64,000 bases of DNA, from the NCBI RefSeq assembly GCF_003573695.1, contig NC_039359.1, positions 139,463,939 to 139,527,938 on the forward strand. Reading direction: 5' to 3'. Shown piece by piece: positions 47,326 to 60,303 of the stretch (the first letter of the stretch is position 1; each line of letters starts with the position of its first letter). The notes beneath the pieces were generated by a model. That model ran no database searches. It was not told where the DNA came from and worked only from the letters and a program-made list of their open reading frames with translations. Source of the stretch: Papaver somniferum. Taxonomy: Eukaryota > Streptophyta > Magnoliopsida > Ranunculales > Papaveraceae. A program made the position numbers and the translations under genes.

Positions 47326-47723
47326 CTATATCACTAAATAAGAATGATAATGTATGCTGATTCAGGATAATGAAAATATAACTGAAAGACTATAAATTAG
47401 GTACTAAACTAAAACAATAATATCTTAATGAAGAGGATTGAATTACCTCAGTTGCTTGGACCTCCGGATGGTGCTTAGGATTCTTCTTTGTGCCACTGTG
47501 ATGCTTATCATTCTCTCCAGTTTCTACCCATTCATATTTTCATCATTTGAGTTTGTTGTCAGATCATTAATAACCCCACCATGATTAGCTAAGATAGGTC
47601 CTTGGATAGATGGGTTCGAACCGTTATCATGAATTTCTTGGTTTCTAGCTCTTTTAGCAATTCTTTCTTCTTCTGCATCAGGCATTGTCTCCTCATCATG
47701 CACAACATCAGTAGTATCATTTC

Positions 47724-48512
47724 TTAAATTCTCATCAACATTACCAGAATTTTTTTCGCTTTATGTTCTTCATACTCCTCAACAGTCATGGCTCTTTCCC
47801 GTGATAATTCAGCAACCTCTTCACAAATGTTATCATCATGATCAATTATATAACATTGATCATAGAGACTATGAGGTTGTTTCAACCAGTGGTACCTGAT
47901 CCAAACAGGCTCTCCATGATTCGAATTCCACCGTTCACCTCTTTTCAATGGTTCAGTAAGATCTATTTCAATACGAGCGGTAATCATATTACCAGAACGT
48001 GGCCTGCAATTTTTTGGCTCTGTAGATATCTTCTTACGTCGTCAATGGATTCATTAACTACTGCTTCATGATGATGTTCTAGAAGTAATCATTTGAACTG
48101 AACACTCCAATCTTGTTTTCTAAACACGTAATCTGCGTACGCTATAGCTGTAGAATACTCTTGCAAAGCAAGCAAGCATTTTTGGATATTCCATGGTGAT
48201 TTTTTGATAACATCATTCATATCCTTTTGGGAATTGAACTTAAACACGAAAAAGTATTTTTCCCACCATTTTTGTTTCTCGCTTCTTATAGTTTTTCCAG
48301 AGAACGTTCAATTCATCTTTTATATCAGAGACTTCAATTTCATCATCCTTAGTGATTATTTTTCCGATCAAACTATTAGACCAAGCTGATGCAACATCAT
48401 TGATATTTGTTGCAGAACCTATAGCACATCTCTTGCCTCTAATGGAAGTATTTTTCATCTTGTCAGTGATTGTTTGAACACAGCTATTGTTGGCGGTGTT
48501 GTTTGACTCCAT
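47724..48512 (-). pseudogene. LINE ORF1 (DUF4283-type nucleic-acid binding)
   Basis: The likely start is MESNNTANNS at 48512, because the upstream text resembles a leader. The frame carries DELNVLWKNYKKRE, then a frameshift near 48265 into TFVFKFNSQKDMNDV and SPWNIQKCLLALQEYS, the DUF4283 pattern of plant LINE ORF1. A later frame (47724-47987) has TARIEIDLTEPLKRG and GEPVWIRYHWLKQP, the usual region before a zinc knuckle. Stops separate the pieces. The 5' end of the LINE is not sharply defined; I place it near 48970. Confidence 0.75.
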
Positions 48513-50590
48513 TGATTCTCTTAGAGCTTTTCTACTAGGGTTTGGTTTTTTTCCTATGATAAAACTGCTACAAACTTCTTCTTTATTTGTAGTTAAGGTT
48601 GTTGCTAAAAAAAGGGTGTCGCAGATATTTTGTTTCCTAAAGAAGAGGAGAGTATATTTTGAGTAAATGATAGGATAAAAACTGTTGGCAATCAACTGCA
48701 TGATCTCCGAAAAAAAATTATGGTTCCTTAAATCTTGGAAAAAATTAGGGGGAAGTTTTGTTTTTTGAATTTTTTGGATTTGGATCGGTTGGTGAGTCAG
48801 AAAGGTATACTGGTTTTCCATGGTTTCAAAAAATTGATTTGGGGGATAATGATGTTTCTCATAATGAGAAAAACTTAAAGAAGAAATATTGTTGTTCCGC
48901 AATATAGTAGTATGGGGTAGAACTATTGTAGGCAATATAGCCTTTGTCTACAATACTATCATGAGAGACAAGCAAAAGTTAAGCACAAAGATCCAATATA
49001 GGAAGGAATCCACTGCAAATCCAGAGGATCCTGCAAAAAATCAGAGACCCATATCAGGATGAACAGATATATGGAAATGAATCAAAAATAAACAGATCAA
49101 GGAACTAATAGTGTTAAAAAATGATGGACTTAACATTTTAAATGAAAGAACTAAGCTCTATTGTAAAAAGAAATAAACTAGTATGAATCATTTTTAAGCC
49201 AAAAAGAGATAAAGATTAGAAGAAAAACAGAGTTAGCGAAGATGAAAGAACAAAAAAATCAGATTAAGAATGAAAAACACGATAATAATGTTCATTTTTG
49301 AAAAAAAATTGCAACATGGATTGACTCGGCGTCACCCGATTCACAGAGCTCTAAAACTGGTTTTTATTATTATTTTTATTTTTTATAACAAACCAAACAA
49401 GTAGGCCTACAAATCTAGGCTTAAAAGACAAAAGCATAATGATTACAACAAAATTAAATAAATGGTTTTATAAAATCTATATGATAAACCGGATAAAATT
49501 TATTTTGCATCTGTAGCAAACAACATAGGACAAAAATCATAACCAAATATAGCTACCGACTAATAAACAAAGGTTAATCTACACACACCAATCATATACT
49601 CTTCTGATAATATATTATGAAGCAAATAATGAATAGTGTAAAAACAAGACATCATGGAGACGGACCCATGTGATAGGTGATGTTACTAAATGCTAGGATA
49701 ATTTGTTTCAGAGAAGAAGCATGTGAAAGAAAAAAAAACCATACATATAACGTCACTCGAGATACAGGACATCAATTAGAACAGATGTGTAAATTAACTA
49801 ATCGAACCACGAAGCACAAAAGGACAAACCATACCCAAACTGAATCAAATTGGATTATACATGACATCAATCTAATTAATCGTTTTTTTTTTAAATAATA
49901 AAATTTCAAACTTTTGATTGGCAACCTAGCAACAAGCTGGGCTCCAACACCTTTTTTTTGTTTTCGTTTTTTTATAGAAAATAGGTTAAAAGAAGACATG
50001 GCGTACAAAGCATATATACAACAGACAACATCCGATTGAACAATCAATTGAAAACTCATGTGAAACGACAAAGGTTGCATATTATCAAAGAAAAGGATCG
50101 ATTGACATATACCTTGTCTTGAGATACCGTACTTGATTGTGAGGAAGAACCAATCTACGGGATCAAAATTTCTCCACGCGGGATCATAATTTCTTCACCA
50201 CGAACCAGGAGGAACGCAAGCAGACGGAATCATAATTTCTCCATCACGAACATGAAGTGTTCTCCACGAACATGAGATTTATAGGACCAAAATCTAAATC
50301 CATAAATCCCCAATTACAGATGACCTAAACGATTGATAAGAACCCGAAAAAAAAGATATTTCTTTAGCGCAAGGAAGAACTCGTGCGGATAACGTTTTGT
50401 AGTAGATTAATAGAGAAATGCAAAGAGGCAGAGAATTTCTTATTGATAGGAAGTAACCATATTACATAGCTATAGTATTCTTTATATACATCTAAAGGGA
50501 AACCCTATGTATCTAGTTGAGCCGCACATCCATGGATCGTACACCCTATAACACCTAAAAAATAATATCTACAACCTAACCTAAAAACAA
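48513..50590 (-). other. LINE leader and Tat-like 5' interior, non-coding
   Basis: The first 450 bp are probably the LINE 5' untranslated region. At 49360-49380 a T-rich, TTATTATT-containing stretch on the plus strand looks like the A-rich tail of another minus-strand retroposon. Near 49915-49955 the GAQLVARLP coding motif recurs. At 50150-50290 a repeated ATCATAATTTCTCCA/CACGAACATGA wording appears. No gene is recognisable. Confidence 0.4.
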
Positions 50591-50610
50591 GTCCGCGTCG
50601 GCGGCGCCAA
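50591..50610 (-). other. Primer-binding site of the Tat-like element
   Basis: The minus strand reads TTGGCGCCGCCGACGCGGAC, four bases after the 5' LTR end. It shares TTGGCGCCGC with the site at 41334 but differs downstream, either through decay or through use of another tRNA. Confidence 0.8.
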
Positions 50611-50614
50611 AAAT

Positions 50615-52328
50615 TGATGTGTTATTAGATAGTGGTAAATAAAGTGTTTGATTCTCAGACTTGTTGGGATTGGGTTAAGACTTAAAAATAAAAATAAAAG
50701 AAATATATACAAAGGTTTGTCACAATATCAAGAGATACTAGGACTTCGGATTCCATCATTAATCACATTCAATTGGTTCATATAATGACTCATAACAATT
50801 CTAGCTCTTTTTATGGACTCTATTTATTTGCCAAGGTAGATTTCTAAAATATTAGATGTAAATCACAAGCATGGTATATCAAAACCTCTTACGTCTAAGC
50901 ATACACCATCAAACGAAATCACAACTAATTAATGAAAATCATAAATCAATTGAATTAAGTGCAAAAAGTCATTAAGAAACAAACATAACTACCAAAAAAT
51001 TGAGAAATAAGTCTTCCTCTGTTGTCCCAGTGTTGGGGTTTAGCTTCTCATGGTAAAAACACGCTCAAAATAATAAATCATGTCTCAAAAGGTGTTTTTA
51101 TTAAAGAAATTACATAACTCAGCGAATCTGCAACGCTGTATTGGCGTTACAGAGTTCACTGTTACAAGGAATATTTGCTGAAAGAATGAAATTTAGTCAC
51201 TCGAAGTCTTTAGAAAATAATAATGAAGAGCGACAACTACCTTCTGCAGTTGAATATACGCCTTCTTCCGCGACACATTTCTTCCATCTTATGTTCTTCA
51301 GCTTGCTTTGTTCACAACAGTAGAGAAGAATCTATACAATTTCTTCTTCTAGGCTCTATAGCCTCTGCTAACTACCCCTAACTCTTGACAATCGTTCTTG
51401 AGACTCCCAAAAGCCTTTATATACACCACTGGCGAAGTATCTTGCTTCCAAATCTTTTTTTTTTCTCTCCCACAAGTCACGAACCTTCTTTGTCTTTTTC
51501 TTCTCCCTGTACGCGTCTGGGTTGTTTCAATTCTTTCTTAAACTCTCTTCATGACGCAATAAAATCCTTCAAAGCAGATGTCTTCCCTTTAATCCCACGT
51601 ACTTTCCATACAGAGCTAAGATTCTTACTCTGTTTCCGTTAATAAACTATTCTTCCCGGTTTCCGATGATATGAAGATTTGGTTTCTCTTTTTAGTTCCA
51701 ACACGTCAGTCATCCCTGTGTTATCGCAACAAACCCAAACCAATCCAAACTCAACCCAAAATTCTGACAAAAACTCTCTCAAATCCGAACCAGAAAATAA
51801 ACCCGAGAAACCCTGATTTGCCGAGAATCAATTAGCTAGCCCATTCTCGTCGATCCAAGCAGATGTACCAACCCTGTTTAGTCCATTTGAGTCCATCCCA
51901 TTCAAAATCTTTGATTTAATCTCCCAAAATAGCCTAAAAACCGAACCATAATCTAATATTCGCTGCAACAATATTTCCCGCCAAATTTTGGATTTCAAAC
52001 AAAGAAGATGAGTGCGCCTTATCCAAACTAGATGTGTGAATAGCAGTTGCTTACCCCTTATCAACTAGTTCCCCTTATCCATTTGAGGGGTGTAAATAAC
52101 ACATGACATGGGTGTAAATAACCAAACTTGGGTGCCTTTATAAATTTCTCAGGGTGCCTTAATCAACTCCTCCGGAAGTCCAAATGCCACTTTTCGAGCC
52201 ACTTTTTGCCACAAAAGCTTATTTCTCCAAAAACACCTACAAATGCATAAATAACCAAATAAGTACACAGTCGAGCATTAACAATACACGTAATTGAGAT
52301 CAAAATAAACACATAAATGCGTCTATCA
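50615..52328 (-). mobile_element. 5' LTR of the Tat-like element (1714 bp)
   Basis: It has TG...CA ends (plus strand TGATGTGTTATTAG ... GCGTCTATCA), and its outer flank ATATG matches that at 9906. At about 51770 it contains the uninterrupted AAAAACTCTCTCAAATCCGA, the empty-site equivalent of the copia insertion at 11050/22059. The TATA box is on the minus strand near 51419. Confidence 0.92.
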
Positions 52329-52333
52329 ATATG

Positions 52334-53811
52334 CTTTAATTACCAGCAATTAAATGCATCTCTCTAGAGAATAAAAATTAGTAATGTGCATTTACTAATT
52401 GGAGATTTTCTATTGAGAGATTTCATAAATTTTGGACAAGCATTTATTGGAATTAGGAAAACCGAATTTTGCTATTCATTGCATATCTTGAGAATATTTT
52501 CGGTTTTGGAAATTCCTTGATGTCCAAACATCCTTGGTCTATAAATACCTAAGTTTGCATTTCTTGTTGTTTCTGGTGGAGCCGTCTAATCGGAGAGGAA
52601 AGTATCCTAATTAGGTGAAATCTCTTACGACTGCTCGTTTAAAGAATTCTGTGGGATCAACAAGCTCTACGAATACCATTGGTGGGAAACTAGATAATTG
52701 CAGTGTTATTAGTTTTCGATTGATTTGATTGACTAACGTTTGTTGAAACTTTGATTGAACCTAGTTTGTTTATTCTTGAGAATCTTCTCTTCTGATATAA
52801 GATGCACTCAAACTAGATCGAAGTATCCACGAGATCTTTAGAACTTTTTGTAGATCTAAAGACATCTTGTGATAATCCATTGTTAACAGATTCCAATTTG
52901 TGTGTGATTGATCACCAGAGATTCAAGTGGTGTTGTGCAGGTTATTATTGAAGATTAAAGAAGATTTGGAGACGAAGAAGATTTCTTATTAGTTCTCATA
53001 TCTTTGTGTGTGCACAAACCTTGATCAGCTGGGATCCAACTAGAATCGGATTTATTCGATTGATTAGTTGCGTGAGATGGGCATCACTTTATAGCTTCTC
53101 GTTGAGATCTATATTTATTGATTGTGAATCTAAACTTAACTGCTTTTGTAGTTATTGGATAAATTGATCAACCAGGAAAAGGAGTTTATTAGATTAAACA
53201 GAAGAGCCTTTGTGTATGAATTGAGATATCTTTATCTTGAAAGAATCAATAGAGTTGTTACCAAACATATCTGTTGTTCCTTTACTGTTTGGAATACGAT
53301 CCAACGGAATTGTACCAGTATGTGACCTTCGAAGTTGGAAGCGCAGGGATACTGAAGAAACTAAGTGAACTAGGGGTAGTTTCCTGGCCTCAACTATACG
53401 AACTTGGTTTAAATTTTGTATAGCGGCTTAATTCTGAGAGTATCCAATTCTGGACTAGGTCCCGGGGTTTTTCTGCACTTGCAGTTTTCCTCGTTAACAA
53501 AATATTGCTATGTGATTTACTTTTGTTTTCCACAATTATATTTGTTTATATAATTTGAAGTAAATTACACAAATGTTAACTCTGGCATATTTGATAGTGA
53601 TCCTATAGAGTTTGGTTAAGTCTGAACCTATTATCAAGTATCACACTTTGGTAGTCGTATTGTCTCGATCCATAGACAATCACACAAAGTGTGAATACCT
53701 ATTAGTTGTATTGTCTCGACTCTGTCCATAGACGACGATCACTTTCGGTAAGAGGACTTATAGGTTGAAAACAAAAAGATTGTGGTGTATTTGGGTACCC
53801 TCATTTTTTCA
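52334..53811 (+). mobile_element. Copia LTR (third subfamily), right part
   Basis: It continues the LTR broken at 9910. A TATA box (TCTATAAATACC, near 52540) and the shared U5 signature GACTAGGTCCCGGGGTTTTT with TTCCTCGTTAACAAAA (53453-53505) are present. It ends GTACCCTCATTTTTTCA. A PBS does not follow. Confidence 0.85.
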
Positions 53812-53927
53812 AAATCAATCTAAGAATCCCTGTTTTTATGGAAACCAAACAAATTTCATTTCTTAAAAGCTGAGTTGTGTTGGAATACATTACATCCACA
53901 TTTCAATCTCTACTTTCAACTTCTAAT
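53812..53927 (+). mobile_element. Remainder of the CACTA-like fragment
   Basis: This is the sequence between the end of the copia LTR and the point where the outer LTR text resumes. It is assigned to the fragment at 8395-8676 by position only. It carries no terminal inverted repeat, so the element's far end is missing or decayed. Confidence 0.35.
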
Positions 53928-55640
53928 TAGATCTTAAGAATCAAGTCTCGTACTAGGATTAGAGTATAGTAGTTGAGCATCAGACATCACGGAATAACCT
54001 TCGTATATTGGACTGAAGAATAAATGACATTTGCAAGAACATCATAAAAAAAGGTATGTGAAGATTGACCTTCCTATTTACTCACGACATTTACTATTCT
54101 ATCTTAAGAGATTATGTCGTATGATTTTTGTAGATATAATATTACAAAGGATTTTTTTTTTGAGTTCAAGCTTGTCTTGGTTAAGCTCTCGAAATATGAT
54201 TCAAGCAATGGATGTTCAGAGATCCTTCAAAATCTTAGTTAGAACAATTTATTGTTCACAAACTATTTTTGTTTCAAGTTGATCATATGGAAATTTCCAA
54301 AGCAACAGTGCGTACTGCGTTATTCGGAAAGTTTCATATCAATTATGAGAGCTAAGAACTAATTGGTACAAGGTGCACACTTGTTTGCGTTACCAAAAAT
54401 CAATCTGAATTCCAAAACTGTAGAGGTTGGCAAACCCGGTTTGCGTACCCTTTAAAACTGATTTCGGGAATTAGATAGGTTCAAAAACATGGTTTGCAAT
54501 CCACTACTCACGTCGTGAACTGTCAAGGTTTGGAAAACCCTTCGCTTTGTAGGTTAGGAAATACCAAGGTTTGCAAACCCTTCGGGTCCTTCATTCACGA
54601 ATTTCTAAGGTTTGCCAAGCCTTTGGTTATGTTTCGTGAACTGACATAGGTCTGCAAACCTACCTAGTCCAGTATTAGCAAAATGTCATGAACTATTCTA
54701 CATATATGTTCGACTTTGCGAAGACTGGCATATACACTTCTAAGACAACTTTATTCACTTAATAACTTTGTGTTTTTGGGATCATTGATTAGTTTAGAGT
54801 GTTATTGAACATCACTATATGCTTGTAAGTTGAAAGACTACTTAGCCCCTATGAACCATCGTGCACGATTCCAGAATCATGGACCATACTGCGTATTATT
54901 CTATGCAATTGCAAGGAAGATTTTTCACATGCTTACATGAATTCCTAATAAGAAAATGAGAAGGTGTTTGCTTGAATTCCAAGCAACCTAGATAGAATTC
55001 AAAGATACCCGGAGAATTGAAAATCTATAAATAAAGAGACTCTTGCAATAATGTTTCTTAATCCCTGGCACTCTTGTGTGCTAGTTGCTAATATAGGGTC
55101 GTCATCTAAAACCTAGTTTTCTTCTGAAAAACAAAACTAGTTATGACTTTGAAGATTTCACTTAGGGATTCATGAAGCTCGGTCATACTATCTTTTACCT
55201 GATAGTTCTTGAATCTGGATCTTATTCTTATTGATTTTTGAGGTTTTCGTAATCTAGGATCAGGAACGAGATAGATAGAAATCACAAACTTATCTTCGTC
55301 TCAGACTTTGTGATTCCTCAAGATAGATGTAAAAACTGTTCTTTGATTTGTTTGGATTGTTCTTGAGAGGGTGGTTAGTAATCCAGGCTTATCAGCTAAC
55401 TGAGTATAAGTGTTCCTGATTCGTGAGGTTTTTCTACTGCAAACATATTTCCGAACCTAGATTGAAACACATATCAAAAGGGAAATCAAACAGGCTTGTC
55501 TGTTAGAGGAAGATCAGTCAAAGTATTCACTGAGGTTGAAGCAACTCTTAGGATGTAAAGGACATCAAGTAAGGTAATCAAATGCGCATAATCTTAGGAA
55601 GTTCAATAGGTGTAATGAACATGACTGCAACTGAATTGCT
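53928..55640 (+). mobile_element. Outermost copia 5' LTR, main part
   Basis: It resumes with the AAGTCTCGTACTAGGATTAG region and follows the LTR order: U3, palindrome array (54423-54662), TATA region (CTATAAATAAAG, near 55027), then the GATTTCACTTAGGGATTC and TTGTGATTCCTCAAGATAG blocks. The usual U5 (GGTCCCGGGGTTTTT and onward) is missing after about 55640, replaced by foreign sequence. Confidence 0.75.
54423..54662. repeat. Iterated GGTTTGCAAACC-type palindromes
   Basis: At least six copies or half-copies of AAGGTTTGCAAACCC occur at 30-50 bp spacing, mixed with TTCGTGAACTG. This is the U3 repeat array of yet another subfamily. Confidence 0.8.
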
Positions 55641-56375
55641 TGGAGAGAAAAAAAATTTCCCAGGTAAAAAATCTGGATAGCCCATTACCGTCTAAAAGAA
55701 AAAGAAAACTTAGTATAATCTCGAAGAATATCTGATGGCTTGTATGTGTTGTTGTATTTTATAGTTTACCATTAATTACATGTTAGGAGAGTGTGGAAAC
55801 TTTTCTCAAATTACAGTTGTTTTGTCCTTAACTAAGCAAGTGTTTGATATGAATTTTCTTCGTTTTTTCCTTCTAAAGTAACTAGATTTTCTGTATGACT
55901 CTGAGTGTATTCATCCACGGAATTAACTTTCGTTGATTTTATGTAATTGAAAATCTTAAAATGCAGTGTAATTATACGGGAAAAAATAAACGTGTCATGC
56001 CTTATTATGCTTATATGCAAAAAGTTAAAATATTTTTGAATTTAACAGTCCTTCCAATATTTTTGCAAACCAAAAAATAACTTTTAAAACCATAAAAAAT
56101 TAGGCGTCCTTCGAGCGCCTCGTAAATCAAGATTCTTACTTTCGATACACAAATTTGTCCCCCTAATATTCGTTATAAGGTGAAAAATTTTGATTCAAAG
56201 CTTTGTGCTCCAAAGGAAAGATAACGTGTGGCACACCCCTGCTCATTTTAAGTATTTTACTGCAGCTGTTATTTTCACAGTTGGGATGAATTAAATTGAG
56301 AGTTGTTGAAAAAAACAAAATTCCCCCTCCACCGCTCCCCCCTCCCCCCAACATAAATTCCTGGTTCCGTCATTG
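55641..56375 (-). mobile_element. Probable hAT-type transposon remnant
   Basis: The right edge, read on the minus strand, starts CAATGACGGAACCAGGAATTT and is followed by a G-rich run (GGGGGGAGGGGGG). This resembles the CAGTGGCGGAGCCAGG terminus common in plant hAT elements and their derivatives. No matching left terminus or 8-bp duplication is seen, because the flanking LTR part is deleted. There is no coding sequence. Confidence 0.45.
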
Positions 56376-56530
56376 GCCCTCTACTTTTCAATTGGTATCA
56401 GAGCAGAAAAACACTGTTAGACCTAATAAGTTTATGTTTATGGCGATATGGATCTACGAAGAATTCAATCTCTATTAACGTACCACCAATTACTTTTGAA
56501 CCGAAAACTCATGGGTTAAGAAGATTATAT
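56376..56530 (+). mobile_element. Outer copia LTR end, primer site and gag start remnant
   Basis: The LTR ends CTACTTTTCA at 56390, followed by AT and an exact TGGTATCAGAGC primer site (56393-56404). The leader and gag start then match 13431-13560 (AACGTACCACCA is identical in both) but are frameshifted and break off near 56520. This identifies the LTR beginning at 8299 as a 5' LTR. Confidence 0.85.
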
Positions 56531-56858
56531 AATTTAAATGTATCATATAGATAATATGCTTAATATAAATAAAAAAGCAACATATAATATAGTAGTTCAA
56601 TTCTTTATTTTAAGAGGTGGAGTTCGTGGGTTCGAAGCCTATCAAGAATTTTTGTGAAAGACGAAAAAAAGAAAAGGAGGTGAGCTGAATATTTAGACTC
56701 GTATAGCTGAATCATTATGCTTAAACTTGGAAATGGTGTAAACTCGAGTCCCGAATCGGAAATGGTGTAAACTCGAGTCCTGAATCGAGTCGGACAAGTC
56801 AAAAAACCAATGACTGAGATTATCTTGACAATATAATATAGATCTTTGGTTAGTGTTC
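56531..56858 (+). other. Unclassified stretch with a tRNA-like B box
   Basis: AT-rich interior. GGTTCGAAGCC at 56629-56639 fits a Pol III B box (GGTTCGANNCC). The preceding 35 bases give no convincing A box, and no cloverleaf forms. It may be a tRNA-derived SINE fragment. Direct repeats of GGTGTAAACTCGAGTCC lie at 56733-56780. Confidence 0.3.
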
Positions 56859-56863
56859 TGAAA

Positions 56864-59346
56864 TGAAAACACTGGGATACCAAAATACACCACCAACTCT
56901 TTTATAGGCAATTTGTATGGAATAATACAACACAACTCCGAGAGTTAAAACTCAATCAAGAAAAGTGTCTAGAGTTATATATATATTGTTTTTAGAACGT
57001 TTATAGAACTAAATCTGTGAACCTAACTACAAAGAGAGTTCTTGGACGGTATCAAAGACCAATATCCAAGGATCAATCAAGTCTTATCCAACAAACAAGA
57101 TCGGACCTATGTACTGTGATTGATCAACGCACAACCTATGATATTTCAATTATAAAGATAAACAATATAATGTGGAAAAAGAAATAACACAAACACCAGA
57201 AATTTTGTTAACGAGGAAACCACAAATTCAGAAAAACCTCGGAACCTTGTCTAGATTGAACACCAAACTGCATTAAGCCGCTACAGACACTAGCCTACTA
57301 CCAATTAACTTCAGTCTGGAATGTAGTTGAGACCGGACTCAATCTCCCACTGATTCAGGTACAGTCGCGCTTTTTACGCCTCTTGAATCCCAGCAGGACT
57401 CTGCGCAATTTATTCCCATAGACGGTCTCACACAAACTAAGAGTTGCTTCAACTCAATTGAAGACTTTAAACCAAATCAGCCTCCCATAGATTAAGCCTA
57501 TGATTGATTTCCTGATTTACGATCTAAACGGATGATCATATCAAACGAAAGATCCAGGTGATGGAAATCGATATCAACTTGACAGAAGTCTGGCTATCCT
57601 CAAAATCCGGACTTATGCAACCCGAAGTGCAACCTAGATTATCATTCACCTCACAAGTATAAAACTTGCGGAATCAACAAATTCTGAGACGAAGAGAACT
57701 TTGATGATTACTATCTATCTTGATCGTTGGAGCAAGCTCTATAAACAATCAAGATCAGGATACTCCCAATGAAGTCTTTGTAGTCGCTAAACCCTAAAAG
57801 GGTTTCTGGAGAGGACGACTCTAGATACAACTAAGATACACCAAAAAGTAGTGTAAGAATTCAAAGATCCCAGTTGCCAAAAGTTCCCCTTATATAGACT
57901 TCAAAGCCTAGGTTGCTTTAGGTTTAAGCTAAGATAACTTTAGAACCAAGCTAACAATATCCACATTTAGATAAAATCTTTGAATCTTATTCACATATAG
58001 AAGATATACACTTTGGTTAGGTAAATTGTAACCGAACCGTGTATAAAGACTATGTCCAATATGGTTAGCCGAAAATAGTTGATTTGAACTTTAAAAGCTT
58101 AACACTCATTTGCATGTTCATTAAGACATTAATCTTGAGTCACATTCATGTGATCAAATGAGTCTAGTGTTAATTAAAGAATTGATCAAATGCAAATCAC
58201 TTCATAGAAATAATTTAATTGCAATTGAATCATAATCGACATAGTTGGTAAAATGTACAAGGTACAATTACTTGAATCGTTTGTGAGTCGGCTGAGTCAC
58301 AGTACGTGGACCGATTTGAAAACTTATAAGCAATAACCGAGTTCCGGAGTTGACATAACTTTTATAGTTCATGTACCAGTTTGCAAACGTCGGTGCAACT
58401 CAAATTTCCGGAGTTGACAGAACTTTTTCAGTTCAGGTACCGGTTTGCAAACTTAAGATTTTTCCCGGTTCCGGAGTACACAAAACTTTTTCAGTTCACG
58501 CACCGGTTTGGTAATAACTGGTTCTAGAACATAAAACTGTATTGGCTCGCATACCGGTTTGATTGTTTTGACCCGGTTCCCTTACCATAGTTCCAAAATG
58601 GTTTGCATCCGAATATGCATACCTATCCAGATTACGGAACAAACAGATTTTCCTATGATGTACATACAAATATGTAAATCACACAAATTTGAAAGTCGAT
58701 ATATATCTACTCCGCTACGTCTACAAGTACTTGTAATACGGTTTAGACATATAACAGTTCTCTCAGTTTGTAAGACTGATAACACTGTCTTGTATTCTGA
58801 ATATAATAGATTTATATTTCTCTAAATCAATTTGAAACATTCCTAAATAACATCAATGACACATATCACTGTTCCAGAATATTTTCAAATGATAAACTTC
58901 AATCATGATTTGGTTCCAAACAATAAATTGTTCTCCACCGAAATTTGATCAAGTATGAACAAATGTTCATTAAGCTTAGTCATTATATTTCGAGAAATTC
59001 GTAAACCAAATAATTAGTTCTCGACTCGAAATTCTTGTCTATGCAAGTTAGTCTAATTAGTTATGTGACAATCGTCTCAAGGATAGAAAGGTGAATATAA
59101 CTTGAGAAATAGGTGGTTCAGTCTTCACTTACCTTTTGTTGATGAAATTCTCCAAAATTTTCGGTTGATCTTCGCCTTCAAACGGTAGAACACAAATGAT
59201 GAGTGGTTCGTTTCTCAATTACCTCTATCCTAGATCGAGACTTAACTAATTGTAGACTAGAAATCAAGATATAGTTTTGACAACTAAATTTGACAACAAG
59301 CTTGATATAGCAACACTTGTGAGTTCGACCGAGCAATGGTATAACA
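56864..59346 (-). mobile_element. Copia solo LTR (2483 bp), fourth subfamily
   Basis: The ends are TG...CA (minus strand TGTTATACCATTGCTCGG ... GTGTTTTCA) with a perfect target duplication TGAAA (56859-56863, 59347-59351). It has no interior, so it formed by LTR-LTR recombination. The minus-strand TATA region is CTATATAAGGGG (57889-57900). Its U3 repeat array is at 58341-58560. Confidence 0.93.
58341..58560 (-). repeat. Three direct repeats of about 66 bp in solo LTR U3
   Basis: Units starting near 58341, 58409 and 58473 read TTCCGGAGTTGACAGAAC, then TTTTTCAGTTCA, then ACCGGTTTGCAAAC. TTCCGGA, GTACCGGT and GTTTGCAAAC are themselves palindromic or nearly so. The array is in the same U3 position as the arrays of the other subfamilies, with a different unit. 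Confidence 0.85.
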
Positions 59347-59439
59347 TGAAATATCTCAAATATGTTTCGTTTCCACTACCACTCATTTGACTACTGCCAA
59401 AAGGATTTGAGGTTTAGTAAGGGCCTTAGTAATCAATGA

Positions 59440-59927
59440 TGTTAGAGCATCGCTCGGTCAAACTCATAAGTTTTGGTATGTCAAGATTGTTATTAAATTT
59501 AGTTGATCAAAACTATATCTTGATTTATAGTCAACTAAGGTCGATCTCGGACTAGGAATAAAAAATGGTACTTGAATATTAGAATTCACCAATCGACCTT
59601 GAAGACTGAAGAACAATAGAGACATGTACGAGAACGCCAACAAAGGTACGTAAAGACTGATTATCCTATTTACTCAATATTTCTACCATTTTATCTACTG
59701 AGATAATGTCATATGACTTTAGTATTTGATAAATATCGCGAATAAAAATTTCGAGTTCAAGCTAGTACTTGGTAAATCTCGAATTATAAATTCAAGCAAT
59801 GAAGAACATATCGCACAATAGGTTGAGAGAAATTTATTTTTCAACATATTGTAATTGCATCAAAAGTACTTATCATATTGTTCAAGTTATTTTTATGTAC
59901 ACGAACTGATTTGGACAGTATTATTTA
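59440..59927 (+). mobile_element. Copia LTR fragment, 5' end of U3
   Basis: It starts TGTTAGAGCATCGCTCGG, like 8299, and follows the LTR order for about 490 bp. It is then cut by the gypsy LTR at 59928. No polypurine tract precedes it, so it is not the 3' LTR of an intact element. It may be the partner of, or an independent relative of, the outer LTR. Confidence 0.75.
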
Positions 59928-60294
59928 TGGGTGAAAAATATTTCTGCCGGTATAGGAAATTTGGGGTGTGTGGATGAGAAATGAATCTAAACCCTAAACA
60001 AATGCACTGCACGGGAGTGCTTGTGATTCGAGAAATCAATCTGTACAACTCTGGCCTAAACCAAGAAATGACCGTTCCATACTTGCTTCGGTCACAAAGT
60101 GAAGGAGATGGGGTTGATCTTAGGGAGAGAAGCGAAGAAGCTGTTGAGATTGTGAAGGTATTGGCCGTGTATGACTTGTATCAGAAAGCTGAACTGACTT
60201 ACAGAATGAAAGCTATCAGTTCTGTTGTTGGAATACGATTGTATCAACACTTGGTTTCAGTTGTCTTGTCTTGTTTGAAAATAGGGAGGAGAAC

Positions 60295-60303
60295 CTATTT
60301 ATA
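60295..60303 (-). promoter_or_regulatory. TATA box of the gypsy 3' LTR
   Basis: TTGTATAAATAGGTTCTC on the minus strand lies about 370 bp before the LTR end. This is a strong plant TATA box, consistent with U3 of about 1.9 kb and a short R-U5. Confidence 0.7.

Noticed and set aside
56600..56680. tRNA gene
   Set aside because: A B box is present but there is no matching A box, acceptor stem or anticodon arm.
59440..59927. 3' LTR partner of the outer copia LTR at 8299
   Set aside because: The sequence before it lacks a polypurine tract and it is truncated, so pairing cannot be shown. A shared subfamily start is all that is seen.
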